DNA from: Micromonospora parathelypteridis
GTDB lineage: Bacteria; Actinomycetota; Actinomycetes; Mycobacteriales; Micromonosporaceae
Length of the DNA: 64,000 bases
Direction: 5' to 3'
Assembly: GCF_014201145.1 (NCBI RefSeq)
Contig: NZ_JACHDP010000001.1
Coordinates: forward strand, 310,001 to 374,000
Shown here: positions 50,801-59,038 of the stretch, piece by piece
Layout: every line of letters starts with the position of its first letter
How positions within the stretch are numbered: the first letter of the stretch is position 1
The notes under the pieces: model-generated
What the model was told of the DNA's origin: nothing
Databases searched by the model: none
The model's input: the letters and a program-made list of their open reading frames with translations, nothing else
Program-made: the position numbers and the translations under genes

Positions 50801-52263
50801 GGGGCGGCGTTGAGCAGTGCGAGGGCGTCCAGCAGGCCTTCGCCGTAGACGTTGTTGTCGGCCGGGGTCCCGCCGCACTGGGCGTCGGCCTTGTCGACCG
50901 CGGCACCGTTGAGCAGCGCACGGGTCGCGTCGATGTCACCGACCAGCGACGGAGCCGCCGAGTACAGCAGTGCGATCGCGCCCGCGAGGTGCGGTGCGGC
51001 CATCGAGGTGCCGCTGATGCTGCCGTAGGAGCTGCCCGGAATGCTCGACCGGATGTTCACGCCCGGCGCCGAGATGTTGGGCTTGATCTCGCCGTTCTGG
51101 CCCGGACCTCGGGCGGAGAAACCGGCGACGTTGTTGTTGATGTCGTACGCGCCGGTCGAGTAGTTGCTGGCGAGGCTGCCCGGCGAGCCACTCGTCTGAC
51201 AGGCCGGCCCGCTGTTGCCGTTGGACCAGGTTCCGAAGATCCCGGACGCGGCCCAGGCCAGCGTCACGTCCTCCATGAAGGGCTCGTTCGACGGGTCGCG
51301 CGTGCCCCACGAGTTGTTGATGATGTTCGGTCGCTTGCTCGCGTCCGCGTTCTGGCCGTTGAGGTCCAGCGGCTCGAGCATCCACTGACCGGACTCGACC
51401 AGAGCGGCGTCGCTGGGGCAGCAACCGTTCGCCGCGATCCACTTGACTCCGGGGGCGACACCGATCTGGTTCGCGCCGTCGGAGCCGGCCATGGTGCCCA
51501 TCGTGTGCGTACCGTGGCCATCGTTGTCACAGGGGGCGGCCGCGCAGGTACCGGCGGCGTTGAACCAGTTGTAGTTGTGGTCGAACGTCCCGTCGCCGTT
51601 GTTGCCGCGGTAGGAGTTCACCAGCGCCGGGTGGTCGAACTGGACCCCGGTGTCGATGTTCGCGATGGTGATGCCCTCGCCCTTGACGCCGTACTGGGAC
51701 CAGACGTCATCGGCGTTGATGTTGGCGACACCCCATTCGAGGGCGTTCACGGTCTTCTCGTCGGTGCCCTTGGTGGTCTCGGGCACCTTGTAGGCAACCG
51801 GGGCGTAGAGGCCCTCGACCTCGGAGTAGCCGGCGAACTTCTGCACCATCGACAGCGAGCCGCTGCTCACCTTGATTGCGTTGGTGGCCCAGAAGGTCTC
51901 GTACTTCGCGCCCGAGCTGTCGAGGTCGGCCCGGATCTTGCCCTGGCTCGCCGCGGCGGTCTTGCGCAGAGCGTCCGCGACCGCCGTGCCGCGCTTCGAC
52001 CAGTCCTTGATGGCGCTGGCCTTGCTCAGGTCCGCCCGGTCCTTGAACCGGATCCAGAAGTCCCCTTCACTCTTGGCCTGGAGCTGCTTGGCGAGCTCCG
52101 GTCGGATCTTGTCCCCCGCAGGGGCGCCCGCCCCCATCCCGCCGCCCGGCGCGGCCTGCGCGCCTGAGCTGATGGTGGCCAAGCATGTCGCGGCGAGGAT
52201 CGTCGCCGCCCCGGCGCTCACCAGTGATCTGGCTGTGCGCCGCCATTGTGGACGTCTGAACAT
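47848..52263 (-). CDS. Giant secreted S8 subtilisin-like protease with kelch and CarboxypepD-like domains
   Basis: The protein has 1471 residues. Signal peptide is about 1-36 (SSGAQAA). After an I9-like propeptide comes the S8 domain with Asp (IANIDTGVQFDHP), His (DGHGTHTMG) and Ser (SGTSMAAPHLAGA). Then follow two carboxypeptidase-regulatory-like beta domains (GTLAGTVTDAATGAAIAG, and NVTGAVTDGSGHG), a jelly-roll domain of the immune-inhibitor-A/MAM type (FDGTTTPAGWTVVDNAGSGQVW), another regulatory-like unit, at least five kelch repeats forming a likely propeller (about 1010-1290), and a final carboxypeptidase-regulatory-like domain. It resembles bacillopeptidase-F-like enzymes of actinomycetes. 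The start at 52263 has GAGGGAGG upstream. Confidence 0.92.
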   Translation of the reverse strand: MFRRPQWRRTARSLVSAGAATILAATCLATISSGAQAAPGGGMGAGAPAGDKIRPELAKQLQAKSEGDFWIRFKDRADLSKASAIKDWSKRGTAVADALRKTAAASQGKIRADLDSSGAKYETFWATNAIKVSSGSLSMVQKFAGYSEVEGLYAPVAYKVPETTKGTDEKTVNALEWGVANINADDVWSQYGVKGEGITIANIDTGVQFDHPALVNSYRGNNGDGTFDHNYNWFNAAGTCAAAPCDNDGHGTHTMGTMAGSDGANQIGVAPGVKWIAANGCCPSDAALVESGQWMLEPLDLNGQNADASKRPNIINNSWGTRDPSNEPFMEDVTLAWAASGIFGTWSNGNSGPACQTSGSPGSLASNYSTGAYDINNNVAGFSARGPGQNGEIKPNISAPGVNIRSSIPGSSYGSISGTSMAAPHLAGAIALLYSAAPSLVGDIDATRALLNGAAVDKADAQCGGTPADNNVYGEGLLDALALLNAAPTGDVGTLAGTVTDAATGAAIAGATLTLTGPTARELTTGADGKYSTQLPTGDYQVAVAAFGYGSTTKPATVAKAATTTLNVALAPVPSVNVTGAVTDGSGHGWPLYAKVTVTGVSGVYDYTTPTNGRYSITLPAGQTYTLKYESQYPGYQTVTKQVVVGSGNATANVAVPVDTNNCTTAPGYTFGSDGEYETFDGTTTPAGWTVVDNAGSGQVWKFTDDGNRGNLTGASGNFAMIDSDDYGAGTTQDTSLVSPVVNLTSVAAPVIRFNQDFNQLSEDTADVDLSIDGGATWTNVLRQETDVRGPKVTEIPIPQAAGKAQVQVRFHYYDASYEWWWEVDSVLIGSQVTCVPVDGGLVVGNVRDKNDNSYVNGATVTSKDRPAEKAVTVATPDDAALADGFYWIYSTLTGTHPFTATAGNYVSQTKQVDVEADWATAANFQLAAGQLSVTPTQLSANLQMPNGKASKKFTVTNTGGAPVEVKFGERDNGFELLRADGSKVTRQQVLGASGAPEQRLTVPTSFAAKASGKAAKAATAAVGPQAAPWTNIANYPSTVMDNRVVNLDGKVYSLGGGDGTASSTKNYAYDPSAQTWTAIADLPGARNALTVGVVDGKIIATGGWGDAGPDSATWSYDPGANTWTERADNPTPRAAAGQAVVDGKLYAVGGCTTAACTPMSNSVVRYDPASNTWETMANYPKSVAFASCGGIDGMVYCTGGNDGAASQKSSYAFDPGANTWTAIADAPADNWASSYAVASGKLLVVGGSQGGAISNAGFAFDPATGSWSNLPNANTARYRGGAACGFYKIGGSSGSFTAAPESEVLPGFEGCAESAADVSWMTIDKSAVTLAPGEKVTVTVGMTANVDQPGTYSGSVGISENTPYSVAPVAVTMTANPPKTWGKLMGTVTGTSCQGATSPLTGAVVQVDSWASSWTFATDAEGEYAYWMDRRNNPLTMIVAKDGWKPQTRQTKINATTPTVENFGLAPIRC

Positions 52264-52505
52264 TGGTGCTGCCTCCCTCAGAACGACCCAGGGGTGTAGA
52301 TGGGCCATGGTGAGAGTGCGGGAGATTCGTCTCGGCGTACCGAGCGATCGAACCCTCCATGCCCCCCCATGCACCGCGCGGGTCACGCCGGTTGCCCGAG
52401 TGGACACTATGATCGAGAAGAACGGACGATCAAGAACTTGCCGTAAGCAACTTGTCGCTAAGAGTTGCCATGCAGGCGGCGCGCTTGCCAATCATTGTCA
52501 GGACC

Positions 52506-53078
52506 ATGACGCGAGCTGGGCAGGGATGCCCATCGATCCCGGGCGGTGCGGTGGCCGAGGACGACGAGGCAACGGTGGACAGTGGTGTTCCGGCCGACGA
52601 GCCGTTCCCGCTGCTGATCGCGGTGACCCCGTCGCCGGCCGAGCGCATCCGGCTCGCGGAGCGCCTCGACGGCATCGCGCCACTGCTGCTGGTGGCCGAT
52701 CTCGACGAGCTGCGCCGACTGATCGCGGCACCGCAGCAGGTGGCCGCGACCCCGTCCGAGCCCGCGCCCGCCGCCCTGGTGATCGACTCAGCCCGGTCCA
52801 GCGCGCGCTGCGGGGGCCGCGAGGTCGACCTCACCCGACTGGAACACGACCTGCTGACCTGCCTGATCTCCGAGCCGGTCCGGGTCTGGAGCTACGCGGA
52901 GTTGCACCGGTCGGTCTGGGGCGATGAAGGGCGCGAACGCAAGGCGGACGTGCAGTCGTTGGTGAAGCGGCTGCGTCGCAAGCTGCACGACCTCGGCACC
53001 GGGGCCACCATCGACGTCGTTCGAGGTGTCGGGCTCCGGATGACCGACCACCAGCAGGCGCGGGTCGAACGAGCCTGA
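52506..53078 (+). CDS. Winged-helix DNA-binding protein, paralogue of the 47269 gene
   Basis: The 190-residue protein repeats the design of the gene at 47269: ITAVTPSPAERIRLAERLDGIAPLLLVADLDELRRLI at the front, and a Trans_reg_C winged helix (VDLTRLEHDLLTCLISEPVRVWSYAELHRSVWG, SLVKRLRRKLHDLGTGATIDVVRGVGLRM) at the back. No phospho-Asp is visible. Start uncertain: ATG 52506 or GTG 52551. It is divergent from the protease gene across a 242-bp gap (52264-52505) in which I see no strong operator, and may control the protease. Confidence 0.8.
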   Translation: MTRAGQGCPSIPGGAVAEDDEATVDSGVPADEPFPLLIAVTPSPAERIRLAERLDGIAPLLLVADLDELRRLIAAPQQVAATPSEPAPAALVIDSARSSARCGGREVDLTRLEHDLLTCLISEPVRVWSYAELHRSVWGDEGRERKADVQSLVKRLRRKLHDLGTGATIDVVRGVGLRMTDHQQARVERA

Positions 53079-53170
53079 CAGCTTCGTCGCATGAACTGAT
53101 CGCGCGTGGGGTACGACGTCAAGATCAGCAGCGAGACAAGCGACGAAGAACGCTGGTAAGGAGAGTCAGG

Positions 53171-53677
53171 ATGGCCTTCCCCCACCCCTCGACCGTGTCC
53201 ATCGGCCTCAAGGCAGCCGCGCACGTCGGAATCGCGGTGAGTGACCTCGACCGCTCGGTCGCGTTCTATCAGGCCCTGCTCGGCGCGGAACCGGTGGTAC
53301 GAGACGAGAGCATGCACGGCGCCGGGTTCGCGCAGTCGCAGGGCCTGCCGACGACGAAACTGCGGTACGCCACCTTCAACCTCGACAACCTCGGCATCGA
53401 CCTGATCCAGTTCCAGGAGCCGGTCGGCGACGTCGCCGAGGTGGCCGCCAACCGGCCCGGCTCGATGCACCTGTGTTTCCAGGTCGACGACGTGCGCTCG
53501 GTCTTCGACCGGATGCGCGAGGCCGGCTTCGAGTTCCTCGGGCAGCCGTACACGTTCGCGGCCGGCGAGGTGGACCCGCCGGATGCCGTCGGCACCGAGG
53601 TCGCGTACTTCAACGACCCCGACGGAGCGAACCTCGAACTCATCGCGCCCAGGGGAGGGTTCTCCCGCGGCGAGTAG
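53171..53677 (+). CDS. VOC/glyoxalase-superfamily protein
   Basis: The 168-residue protein has a pair of beta-alpha-beta-beta-beta modules with metal-ligand-like residues: His in AAHVGIAVSDLDRSVAFYQ, His in GSMHLCFQVDD and Glu in GANLELIAP. It fits lactoylglutathione lyase-like or dioxygenase-like metalloenzymes, substrate unknown. A strong AAGGAGA ribosome site precedes the ATG. It is followed by a terminator and stands alone. Confidence 0.85.
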   Translation: MAFPHPSTVSIGLKAAAHVGIAVSDLDRSVAFYQALLGAEPVVRDESMHGAGFAQSQGLPTTKLRYATFNLDNLGIDLIQFQEPVGDVAEVAANRPGSMHLCFQVDDVRSVFDRMREAGFEFLGQPYTFAAGEVDPPDAVGTEVAYFNDPDGANLELIAPRGGFSRGE

Positions 53678-53687
53678 GTCCAGTCGA

Positions 53688-53728
53688 CGGCGTGGGGTGC
53701 GGCCGGGTCCCGGCCGCACCCCACGCCG
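53688..53728 (+). terminator. Terminator after the VOC gene
   Basis: An 18-bp perfect stem (53688-53705 with 53711-53728) carries the loop GGTCC, 11 bp past the stop codon. Confidence 0.85.
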
Positions 53729-53775
53729 GTCTCCGCCTGGCGTCGCGGGTCAGGAAGATCACTTCATAGTCTAAA

Positions 53776-53808
53776 AACTTGCAGGCTGTGCAAGTTCACT
53801 CCTAATCT
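53776..53808 (+). promoter_or_regulatory. tetR-exporter promoter with palindromic operator
   Basis: AACTTGCA-GGCTG-TGCAAGTT (53776-53796) has perfect 8-bp arms. It spans the likely -35 (TTGCAG) and spacer of a promoter with -10 TAATCT (53803-53808), just before the tetR GTG start at 53816. This is the expected autoregulatory TetR site. Confidence 0.7.
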
Positions 53809-53815
53809 CTGCCGC

Positions 53816-54436
53816 GTGACCGACACCGACCAAGCTGCCACCGGGCGTCGCGACCGCAAGAAGGCGCAGACGCGGGCCGCGCTGACCGCCGCCGCGCTGC
53901 GGCTGGTCGCCGAACGCGGTCTGGAGCACGTGACGGTGGAGGAGATCAGCGAGGCCGCGGACGTGTCCTCGCGGACCTTCTTCAACTACTTCACCTGCAA
54001 GGACGAGGCGCTCACCGACGATCCGGCGCTCGACGGCAACCCGGTCGTGGCGCGTCTGGCGGCCGCCCCTGCGCGGATGCCAGCGTTGCAGGCCGTCCGG
54101 CTCGCCCTCGACGAGGCGATCGACACGATCCAGGCCGACCGGGAGTTGTGGCGGCTGCGACTGGCGGTCATCGCCCAGAACCCCGCGCTACTGCCCCGGC
54201 TGGTGGCCGGCAACAGCGCGACCGAGCAGGCCATGGTCACGATCGTCGCCACCCGCCTCGGCGTCGGCCTCAACCACGGCCATCCGCCGCTGGTCATCGC
54301 TGTTGCCGGGGCCGCCTTCCGCACCGCGATGCTGCGCTGGGCCGCCGACGACGACACCCGGCCCCTGCACGACTTCGTCGACGAGGCGTTCGCCGCGATC
54401 GCCGCCGGGCTGCCCGATCCACCATCCCACTCCTGA
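53816..54436 (+). CDS. TetR-family repressor of the adjacent exporter
   Basis: The 206-residue protein has the HTH RAALTAAALRLVAERGLEHVTVEEISEAADVSSRTFFNYFTCKDEAL, typical of the acrR/TetR group with FFNYF. It is 71 bp ahead of an MFS exporter gene and has a perfect operator right before its GTG start. It most likely represses both genes until a drug-like ligand binds. Confidence 0.93.
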   Translation: MTDTDQAATGRRDRKKAQTRAALTAAALRLVAERGLEHVTVEEISEAADVSSRTFFNYFTCKDEALTDDPALDGNPVVARLAAAPARMPALQAVRLALDEAIDTIQADRELWRLRLAVIAQNPALLPRLVAGNSATEQAMVTIVATRLGVGLNHGHPPLVIAVAGAAFRTAMLRWAADDDTRPLHDFVDEAFAAIAAGLPDPPSHS

Positions 54437-54507
54437 CCGCCAGTCCCCGCCCCGCCGCATCAGCTCCGGGGCAACCACTCCGCCAGAAACCCGACAAGGG
54501 AGCGTCA

Positions 54508-56088
54508 ATGACCACCACCATCCCGCCCGCCGACACTGCCGACGTCGGCACGCGCATGTCGCGTCGGGAGGTTCTCCAGGCCCTTTCCGGCCTGATGGTC
54601 GGCATGTTCGTGTCCATCCTCGCCTCCACGGTGGTGGCGAACGCGCTACCGCGGATCATCGCGGATCTGAACGGCAGCCAGACCGTCTACACGTGGATCG
54701 TCACCAGCGAACTGCTCGCCATGACGGCGACGGTGCCGCTGTGGGGCAAGATGGCCGACCTGTACAGCAAGAAGCTGCTGATCCAGTTGTCGCTGGGACT
54801 GTTCGTGGTGGGTTCACTCATCGCGGGCTTCACGCCGAACGTCGAGGTCCTGCTGCTCAGCCGTATCGTCCAGGGCATCGGCGCCGGCGGCATGACGGCG
54901 CTGGCCACGATCGTCATGGCGGCGATGATCCCGCCACGTGAGCTGGGCCGCTACGCCGGCATCTTCGGCGCGGTCTTCGGTGTGGGCACCATCGCCGGTC
55001 CGCTGATCGGTGGCCTGCTCGTCGACACGTCGTGGCTGGGCTGGCGGTGGTGCTTCCTGATCGGCGTTCCGTTCAGCATCATCTCCATCGCCCTGCTCCA
55101 GCGCACCCTGCACCTGCCGGTCGTCCGCCGCAAGGCAAAGATCGACTGGCTGGGTGCCCTGCTCATCACCTCGGGCGTCTCCACGCTGCTGATCTGGTCG
55201 TCGCTGGCCGGCAACAAGTTCGACTGGGCCTCGGGCTGGACGGCCCTGATGGTCATCGGCGGTCTGGTGCTGCTGGCGCTGGCCGTGGTCGTCGAGTCGC
55301 GGGCGGCGGAGCCGATCGTCCCGCTGGACATCTTCCGCAACCGCACGGTCTCCCTGGCCACGGTCGCCAGCGTGCTGGTCGGTGTCGCGATGTTCGGCGG
55401 CACCGTCTTCCTGTCCCAGTACTTCCAGATCTCGCTGGGCAAGTCGCCCACCGTCGCAGGCCTGATGAGCCTTCCGATGATCTTCGGTCTGCTCGTCTCG
55501 TCGACGGTGGCCGGCCAGCTCATCACCAAGTACGGCCGGTGGAAGGCGTACCTGGTGGCCGGCGCCGCGGTGATGACCGTCGGAATGCTGCTGCTGGGCA
55601 CCATCGACGCCAACACCAGCGTCGTCGTGCTGTCGATCTACATGGCCGTGCTGGGCGTCGGCGTCGGCATGCTCATGCAGAACCTCGTGCTCGCCGCGCA
55701 GAACGACGTGCCAGCCCACGAACTCGGTGCCACCACCTCCGTGCTGACGTTCTTCCGCAGCATGGGCGGCGCGATCGGAGTCAGCGCCCTCGGAGCGGTC
55801 CTGGCAAGTCGGGTGACCTCGCTGACGACCGAGCGGCTCGGCCCGGCGGCGACCGCCGGCGGTGGCTCCGCCGAGGTGCCCGACCTGTCCACCCTGCCCG
55901 AGCCGGTGCTGCGCATCGTGCAGGAGGTGTACGGCATCGCCACCGCGGATCTCTTCCTGATCGGCGCGCCTATCGCGCTGCTCGCGCTGATCGTCGTGCT
56001 GTTCATCAAGGAGAAGCCGCTGCACACCCTCAGCGGGGACGAACGACGCGCCAAGGAGGAGGCGGCCGCCAAGGCCGCGACTCACTGA
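54508..56088 (+). CDS. MFS multidrug exporter, EmrB/QacA (DHA2) family
   Basis: The 526-residue protein has 14 membrane helices. DHA2 motifs include LPRIIADLNGSQTVYTWIVTSELLAMTATVPLWGKMADLYSKK and the motif-C-like segment GAVFGVGTIAGPLIGGLLVD. It would export toxic compounds using the proton gradient. ATG at 54508 has AAGGGAG upstream; a longer frame to 54148 overlaps tetR. Cotranscribed with tetR and closed by a terminator. Confidence 0.93.
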   Translation: MTTTIPPADTADVGTRMSRREVLQALSGLMVGMFVSILASTVVANALPRIIADLNGSQTVYTWIVTSELLAMTATVPLWGKMADLYSKKLLIQLSLGLFVVGSLIAGFTPNVEVLLLSRIVQGIGAGGMTALATIVMAAMIPPRELGRYAGIFGAVFGVGTIAGPLIGGLLVDTSWLGWRWCFLIGVPFSIISIALLQRTLHLPVVRRKAKIDWLGALLITSGVSTLLIWSSLAGNKFDWASGWTALMVIGGLVLLALAVVVESRAAEPIVPLDIFRNRTVSLATVASVLVGVAMFGGTVFLSQYFQISLGKSPTVAGLMSLPMIFGLLVSSTVAGQLITKYGRWKAYLVAGAAVMTVGMLLLGTIDANTSVVVLSIYMAVLGVGVGMLMQNLVLAAQNDVPAHELGATTSVLTFFRSMGGAIGVSALGAVLASRVTSLTTERLGPAATAGGGSAEVPDLSTLPEPVLRIVQEVYGIATADLFLIGAPIALLALIVVLFIKEKPLHTLSGDERRAKEEAAAKAATH

Positions 56089-56104
56089 GCTGGACGACAG
56101 CAGT

Positions 56105-56132
56105 CGGGGGCGGGCCGGTAGGCCCGCCCCCG
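56105..56132 (+). terminator. Terminator after the exporter gene
   Basis: A perfect 12-bp G/C stem (56105-56116 with 56121-56132) with loop GGTA precedes TTCTGT, 17 bp past the stop. Confidence 0.85.
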
Positions 56133-56319
56133 TTCTGTACGCCCGCGTTTTTTGGTAACCACCTGGTGCGAACCGGCTGCCACGTAACGTGAGGTAGAGC
56201 CGGTAACCGGCTGACGCCAGACGTGCACCGGGCCGCCACTGCGGCGGTGCCGCTCGGCAACTGCCGGGTCGGACAGCTCGGCAACGTCGCGGCCTACTCA
56301 GCCGCAGGAGGTGTGGACG

Positions 56320-57885
56320 ATGCCCATGCTGTCGGTCTTCGATCCCCGGCACACGGTAGCTCCCCCGGGATACAGCCGCTGGCTCATCCCGACCGCAGCA
56401 CTGGCCGTGCATGTCTGCATCGGCCAGGTCTACGCGACGAGTGTCTACAAGAACTCCCTCATCGCGCACTTCGACACCAGCCAGACGGCGATCGGGGCGA
56501 TCTTCAGTATCGCCATCGTCATGCTGGGTTCGTCCGCGGCCGTGGGTGGCCGTTGGGTGGAGCGGAACGGACCACGCCGGGCGATGTTCGTCTCCGCCTG
56601 CTTCTGGGCCGTCGGGTTCCTGGTCGGCGCGCTCGGCATCGCAACCCAACAACTCTGGCTCCTCTACCTCGGGTACGGCGTCATCGGCGGCATCGGGCTC
56701 GGCATCGGCTACATCTCGCCGGTCTCCACACTGATCAAGTGGTTCCCGGACCGTCCCGGCCTCGCCACCGGGCTGGCCATCATGGGGTTCGGCGGCGGCG
56801 CCCTGATCGCCGGTCCGCTCGCGCGCCAACTGCTCTCCCTCTACGACTCCGGCTACAACCCCGACAACCCGGCCGCCGTCGCGTCGGGACATGCCCTCGT
56901 GGCGCTCTTCGTCACGTTCGGCATCGGCTATTTCGTGATCATGATGTTCGGCCCGTTCAACGTCCGGGTTCCGGCGCCGGACTGGCGGCCCGCAGGGTTC
57001 GACCCCGCGAGCGTCGCCGCCCGACCGCTGGTGACGACGGCGAGTGTGTCCGCGTCGAACGCGGTGCGTACCCGGTCGTTCTGGTTGCTGTGGATCGTGC
57101 TGTTCTGCAACGTCACCGCCGGCATCGGCATCCTGGAGCAGGCAAGCCCGATGATCCAGGACTTCTTCCGGGACAACGGGACCGCCACCACGATCTCGGT
57201 GTCGGCGGCGGCCGGGTTCGTGGGAGTGCTGTCGCTGTTCAACATGGCTGGGCGGTTCGTCTGGTCGACGACGTCCGACCTCATCGGCCGCAAGCCCATC
57301 TACATGGTGTACCTCGGCGTCGGCATGGTGCTGTACGTGCTGCTCGCCGTGGCCGGCCACTCCGCGACCGCGGTCTTCGTGCTGATCGCCGCCGCGATCA
57401 TCTCCTTCTACGGCGGTGGCTTCGCCACCATGCCCGCCTACTTGCGCGACCTGTTTGGCACCTTCCAGGTCGGGGCCATCCACGGCCGCATCCTGACCGC
57501 CTGGTCGGCCGCGGGTGTCGCCGGCCCGCTGATCGTCAACGGGATCCTCGACACGCAGGGCAAGCCCGGCACCCTCACCGCGGCGGCGTACCGGCCCGCG
57601 CTGTTCACCATGGTCGGCATCCTCGCCATCGGGTTCATCGCGAACCTGCTGGTCCGTTCCGTGCCCGAGCGGTTCCACGAACCGAACCGAGGGCCGACCT
57701 CGCCCGTGGCGAAAGCCACTGTCACCGATCCGGTCGCTCTCGGGCGGAACAGTCAGCCGCCCGCGCCGCCGCGCGTCGGTAGTCAGACCGGGCGCCTCTG
57801 GTTGTCGTGGCTGCTGATCGCGGTGCTCCTCGGGTACGGCATCGTCCAGACCGCCATCACCGCCGCGAAGCTGTTCACCGGCTGA
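56320..57885 (+). CDS. OFA-family (oxalate/formate antiporter-like) MFS transporter
   Basis: The 521-residue MFS protein begins HVCIGQVYATSVYKNSL and includes GYGVIGGIGLGIGYISPVSTLIKWFPDRPGLATGLAIMGFGGGALIAGPLA, which is the OFA-family signature region. A final membrane helix follows a cytoplasmic linker, giving 13 or so segments. AGGAGG lies eight bases before the ATG at 56320. OFA carriers exchange monocarboxylates or oxalate. Because it faces the formate dehydrogenase operon, formate uptake or exchange is a reasonable guess; no oxalate-degrading genes are present here. Confidence 0.88.
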   Translation: MPMLSVFDPRHTVAPPGYSRWLIPTAALAVHVCIGQVYATSVYKNSLIAHFDTSQTAIGAIFSIAIVMLGSSAAVGGRWVERNGPRRAMFVSACFWAVGFLVGALGIATQQLWLLYLGYGVIGGIGLGIGYISPVSTLIKWFPDRPGLATGLAIMGFGGGALIAGPLARQLLSLYDSGYNPDNPAAVASGHALVALFVTFGIGYFVIMMFGPFNVRVPAPDWRPAGFDPASVAARPLVTTASVSASNAVRTRSFWLLWIVLFCNVTAGIGILEQASPMIQDFFRDNGTATTISVSAAAGFVGVLSLFNMAGRFVWSTTSDLIGRKPIYMVYLGVGMVLYVLLAVAGHSATAVFVLIAAAIISFYGGGFATMPAYLRDLFGTFQVGAIHGRILTAWSAAGVAGPLIVNGILDTQGKPGTLTAAAYRPALFTMVGILAIGFIANLLVRSVPERFHEPNRGPTSPVAKATVTDPVALGRNSQPPAPPRVGSQTGRLWLSWLLIAVLLGYGIVQTAITAAKLFTG

Positions 57886-57930
57886 CACGTCGCGCCAGCG
57901 GCGGCCCGTCGCGGCCAGACCTTGGATCGA

Positions 57931-57961
57931 CGGAAGGCGCCCCTTGAAGGGGCGCCTTCCG
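57931..57961. terminator. Bidirectional terminator between OFA gene and fdh operon
   Basis: A 13-bp perfect stem (57931-57943 with 57949-57961), loop TTGAA, is followed by TTT on the plus strand. It lies between convergent stops. Confidence 0.85.
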
Positions 57962-57973
57962 TTTGCCGATCGC

Positions 57974-59038
57974 TCAGAGCTGGCCGGCCGACCGCTTCTT
58001 TTCGAGCCGCTCCCGTTGCGGCACGACCGTGTACTTCGGATCGCGTGCCGACGCCACACCCGCTTCGAAGACCCCGAACCGGGTGGCGACGGACGACGCG
58101 ACGAGAGCGGCGCCGGAGAGTGCCGACAGGATCCGGTTCCCTCGGCTGAACAGCGCGGCAACGGTGCCCACGCCGAGCAGCACGCGGCCCGCCCGGACCA
58201 GCCGCCCGGCGCGACCATGCTCGTAGGGCTCACCGGTGAGGCCCATCCGCTCCAACTGTCGGCCGCTGACCATCTCGATGGTCGTGGCGGCGAGGGCGAG
58301 TCGCCGCAGCGGCGCGGTTTCGGCGGCAGGCGCCGCGATCAGTCCGACCCCGGACGCGGCGGCGAGCGCGCTACCGGCGAAGACGAACGGCAGTGCGGGG
58401 TACGCGTCGTGCCACGACGGTACGGCGGTGTCGGCGAGCAGCACCCCGGTGTAGGTGGCCAGCGCCGGGGCGGTGGCCGCGGCGGCCAGAGCGGCGACGT
58501 CACCGACCGGCGGCGCCAGTCGGCGGGCGAGGCCGAGCACCCCGTGCTGCGGGAGTCGCGGCGCGATCTCGGCGATCGCGGCGACACCGGCGAGCGGCCC
58601 GAAGACGGTGAGGATCCAGGTGCCGACCGACATCGGCGAGGTCAGCTTGGCGATCCGGAGCATGTGGTGGAACCGGGCCGGCCGCCCGAGGTCGTGCACC
58701 AGCAGGTACGCGCTGGCGGTGACACCGCCGAGGGCCGTCCATCGCCCCACCTGCCGCAGGCCGGGCCGCCCGGTCAGTTGGGCGCCCGCGCCGACCAGCG
58801 CGCCTCCGGCGGCCAGGCCCCCGGTGAACAGGTAGCCGGCGATGTCGTGCTTCCACACCGGCGGTTTGAGGACGGGACGGCCGTAGTAGGAGGTGAAGTC
58901 GGCCGCCGGCACGGTGAGTTGCTCGCCGTCGTGACCGCGACCCCGGCGGCGCTGGCGCTGCCCGTCGGGCTGGTCGAGGCGGGCCTGAAAGTCACGGAAC
59001 CGGGCGCCGACCGGCTCGTTCGGTGGCATGTCGGTCAT
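57974..59038 (-). CDS. NrfD/PsrC-like membrane subunit of formate dehydrogenase
   Basis: The 354-residue protein starts with a hydrophilic N-terminus ending FTSYYGRPVLKPPVWKHDIAGYLFTGGLAAGGALVGAGAQ, the NrfD-type entry, then about eight membrane helices. It passes electrons between the Fe-S subunit and the menaquinone pool and anchors the complex. It has no visible heme His pairs of the FdnI type, so this is an NrfD- and not cytochrome b-type anchor. The start at 59038 overlaps the Fe-S subunit stop (ATGA). Confidence 0.9.
   Translation of the reverse strand: MTDMPPNEPVGARFRDFQARLDQPDGQRQRRRGRGHDGEQLTVPAADFTSYYGRPVLKPPVWKHDIAGYLFTGGLAAGGALVGAGAQLTGRPGLRQVGRWTALGGVTASAYLLVHDLGRPARFHHMLRIAKLTSPMSVGTWILTVFGPLAGVAAIAEIAPRLPQHGVLGLARRLAPPVGDVAALAAAATAPALATYTGVLLADTAVPSWHDAYPALPFVFAGSALAAASGVGLIAAPAAETAPLRRLALAATTIEMVSGRQLERMGLTGEPYEHGRAGRLVRAGRVLLGVGTVAALFSRGNRILSALSGAALVASSVATRFGVFEAGVASARDPKYTVVPQRERLEKKRSAGQL

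Noticed and set aside
49471-52167. Plus-strand open frame of about 900 codons inside the protease gene
   Set aside because: It is antisense to well-matched subtilase and beta-domain sequence and has no ribosome site or family match.
54814-58233. Long minus-strand open frame (over 1100 codons) opposite the two transporters
   Set aside because: The product is rich in Arg, Asp, His and Gly with no domains, a typical shadow of membrane-protein codons on the other strand.
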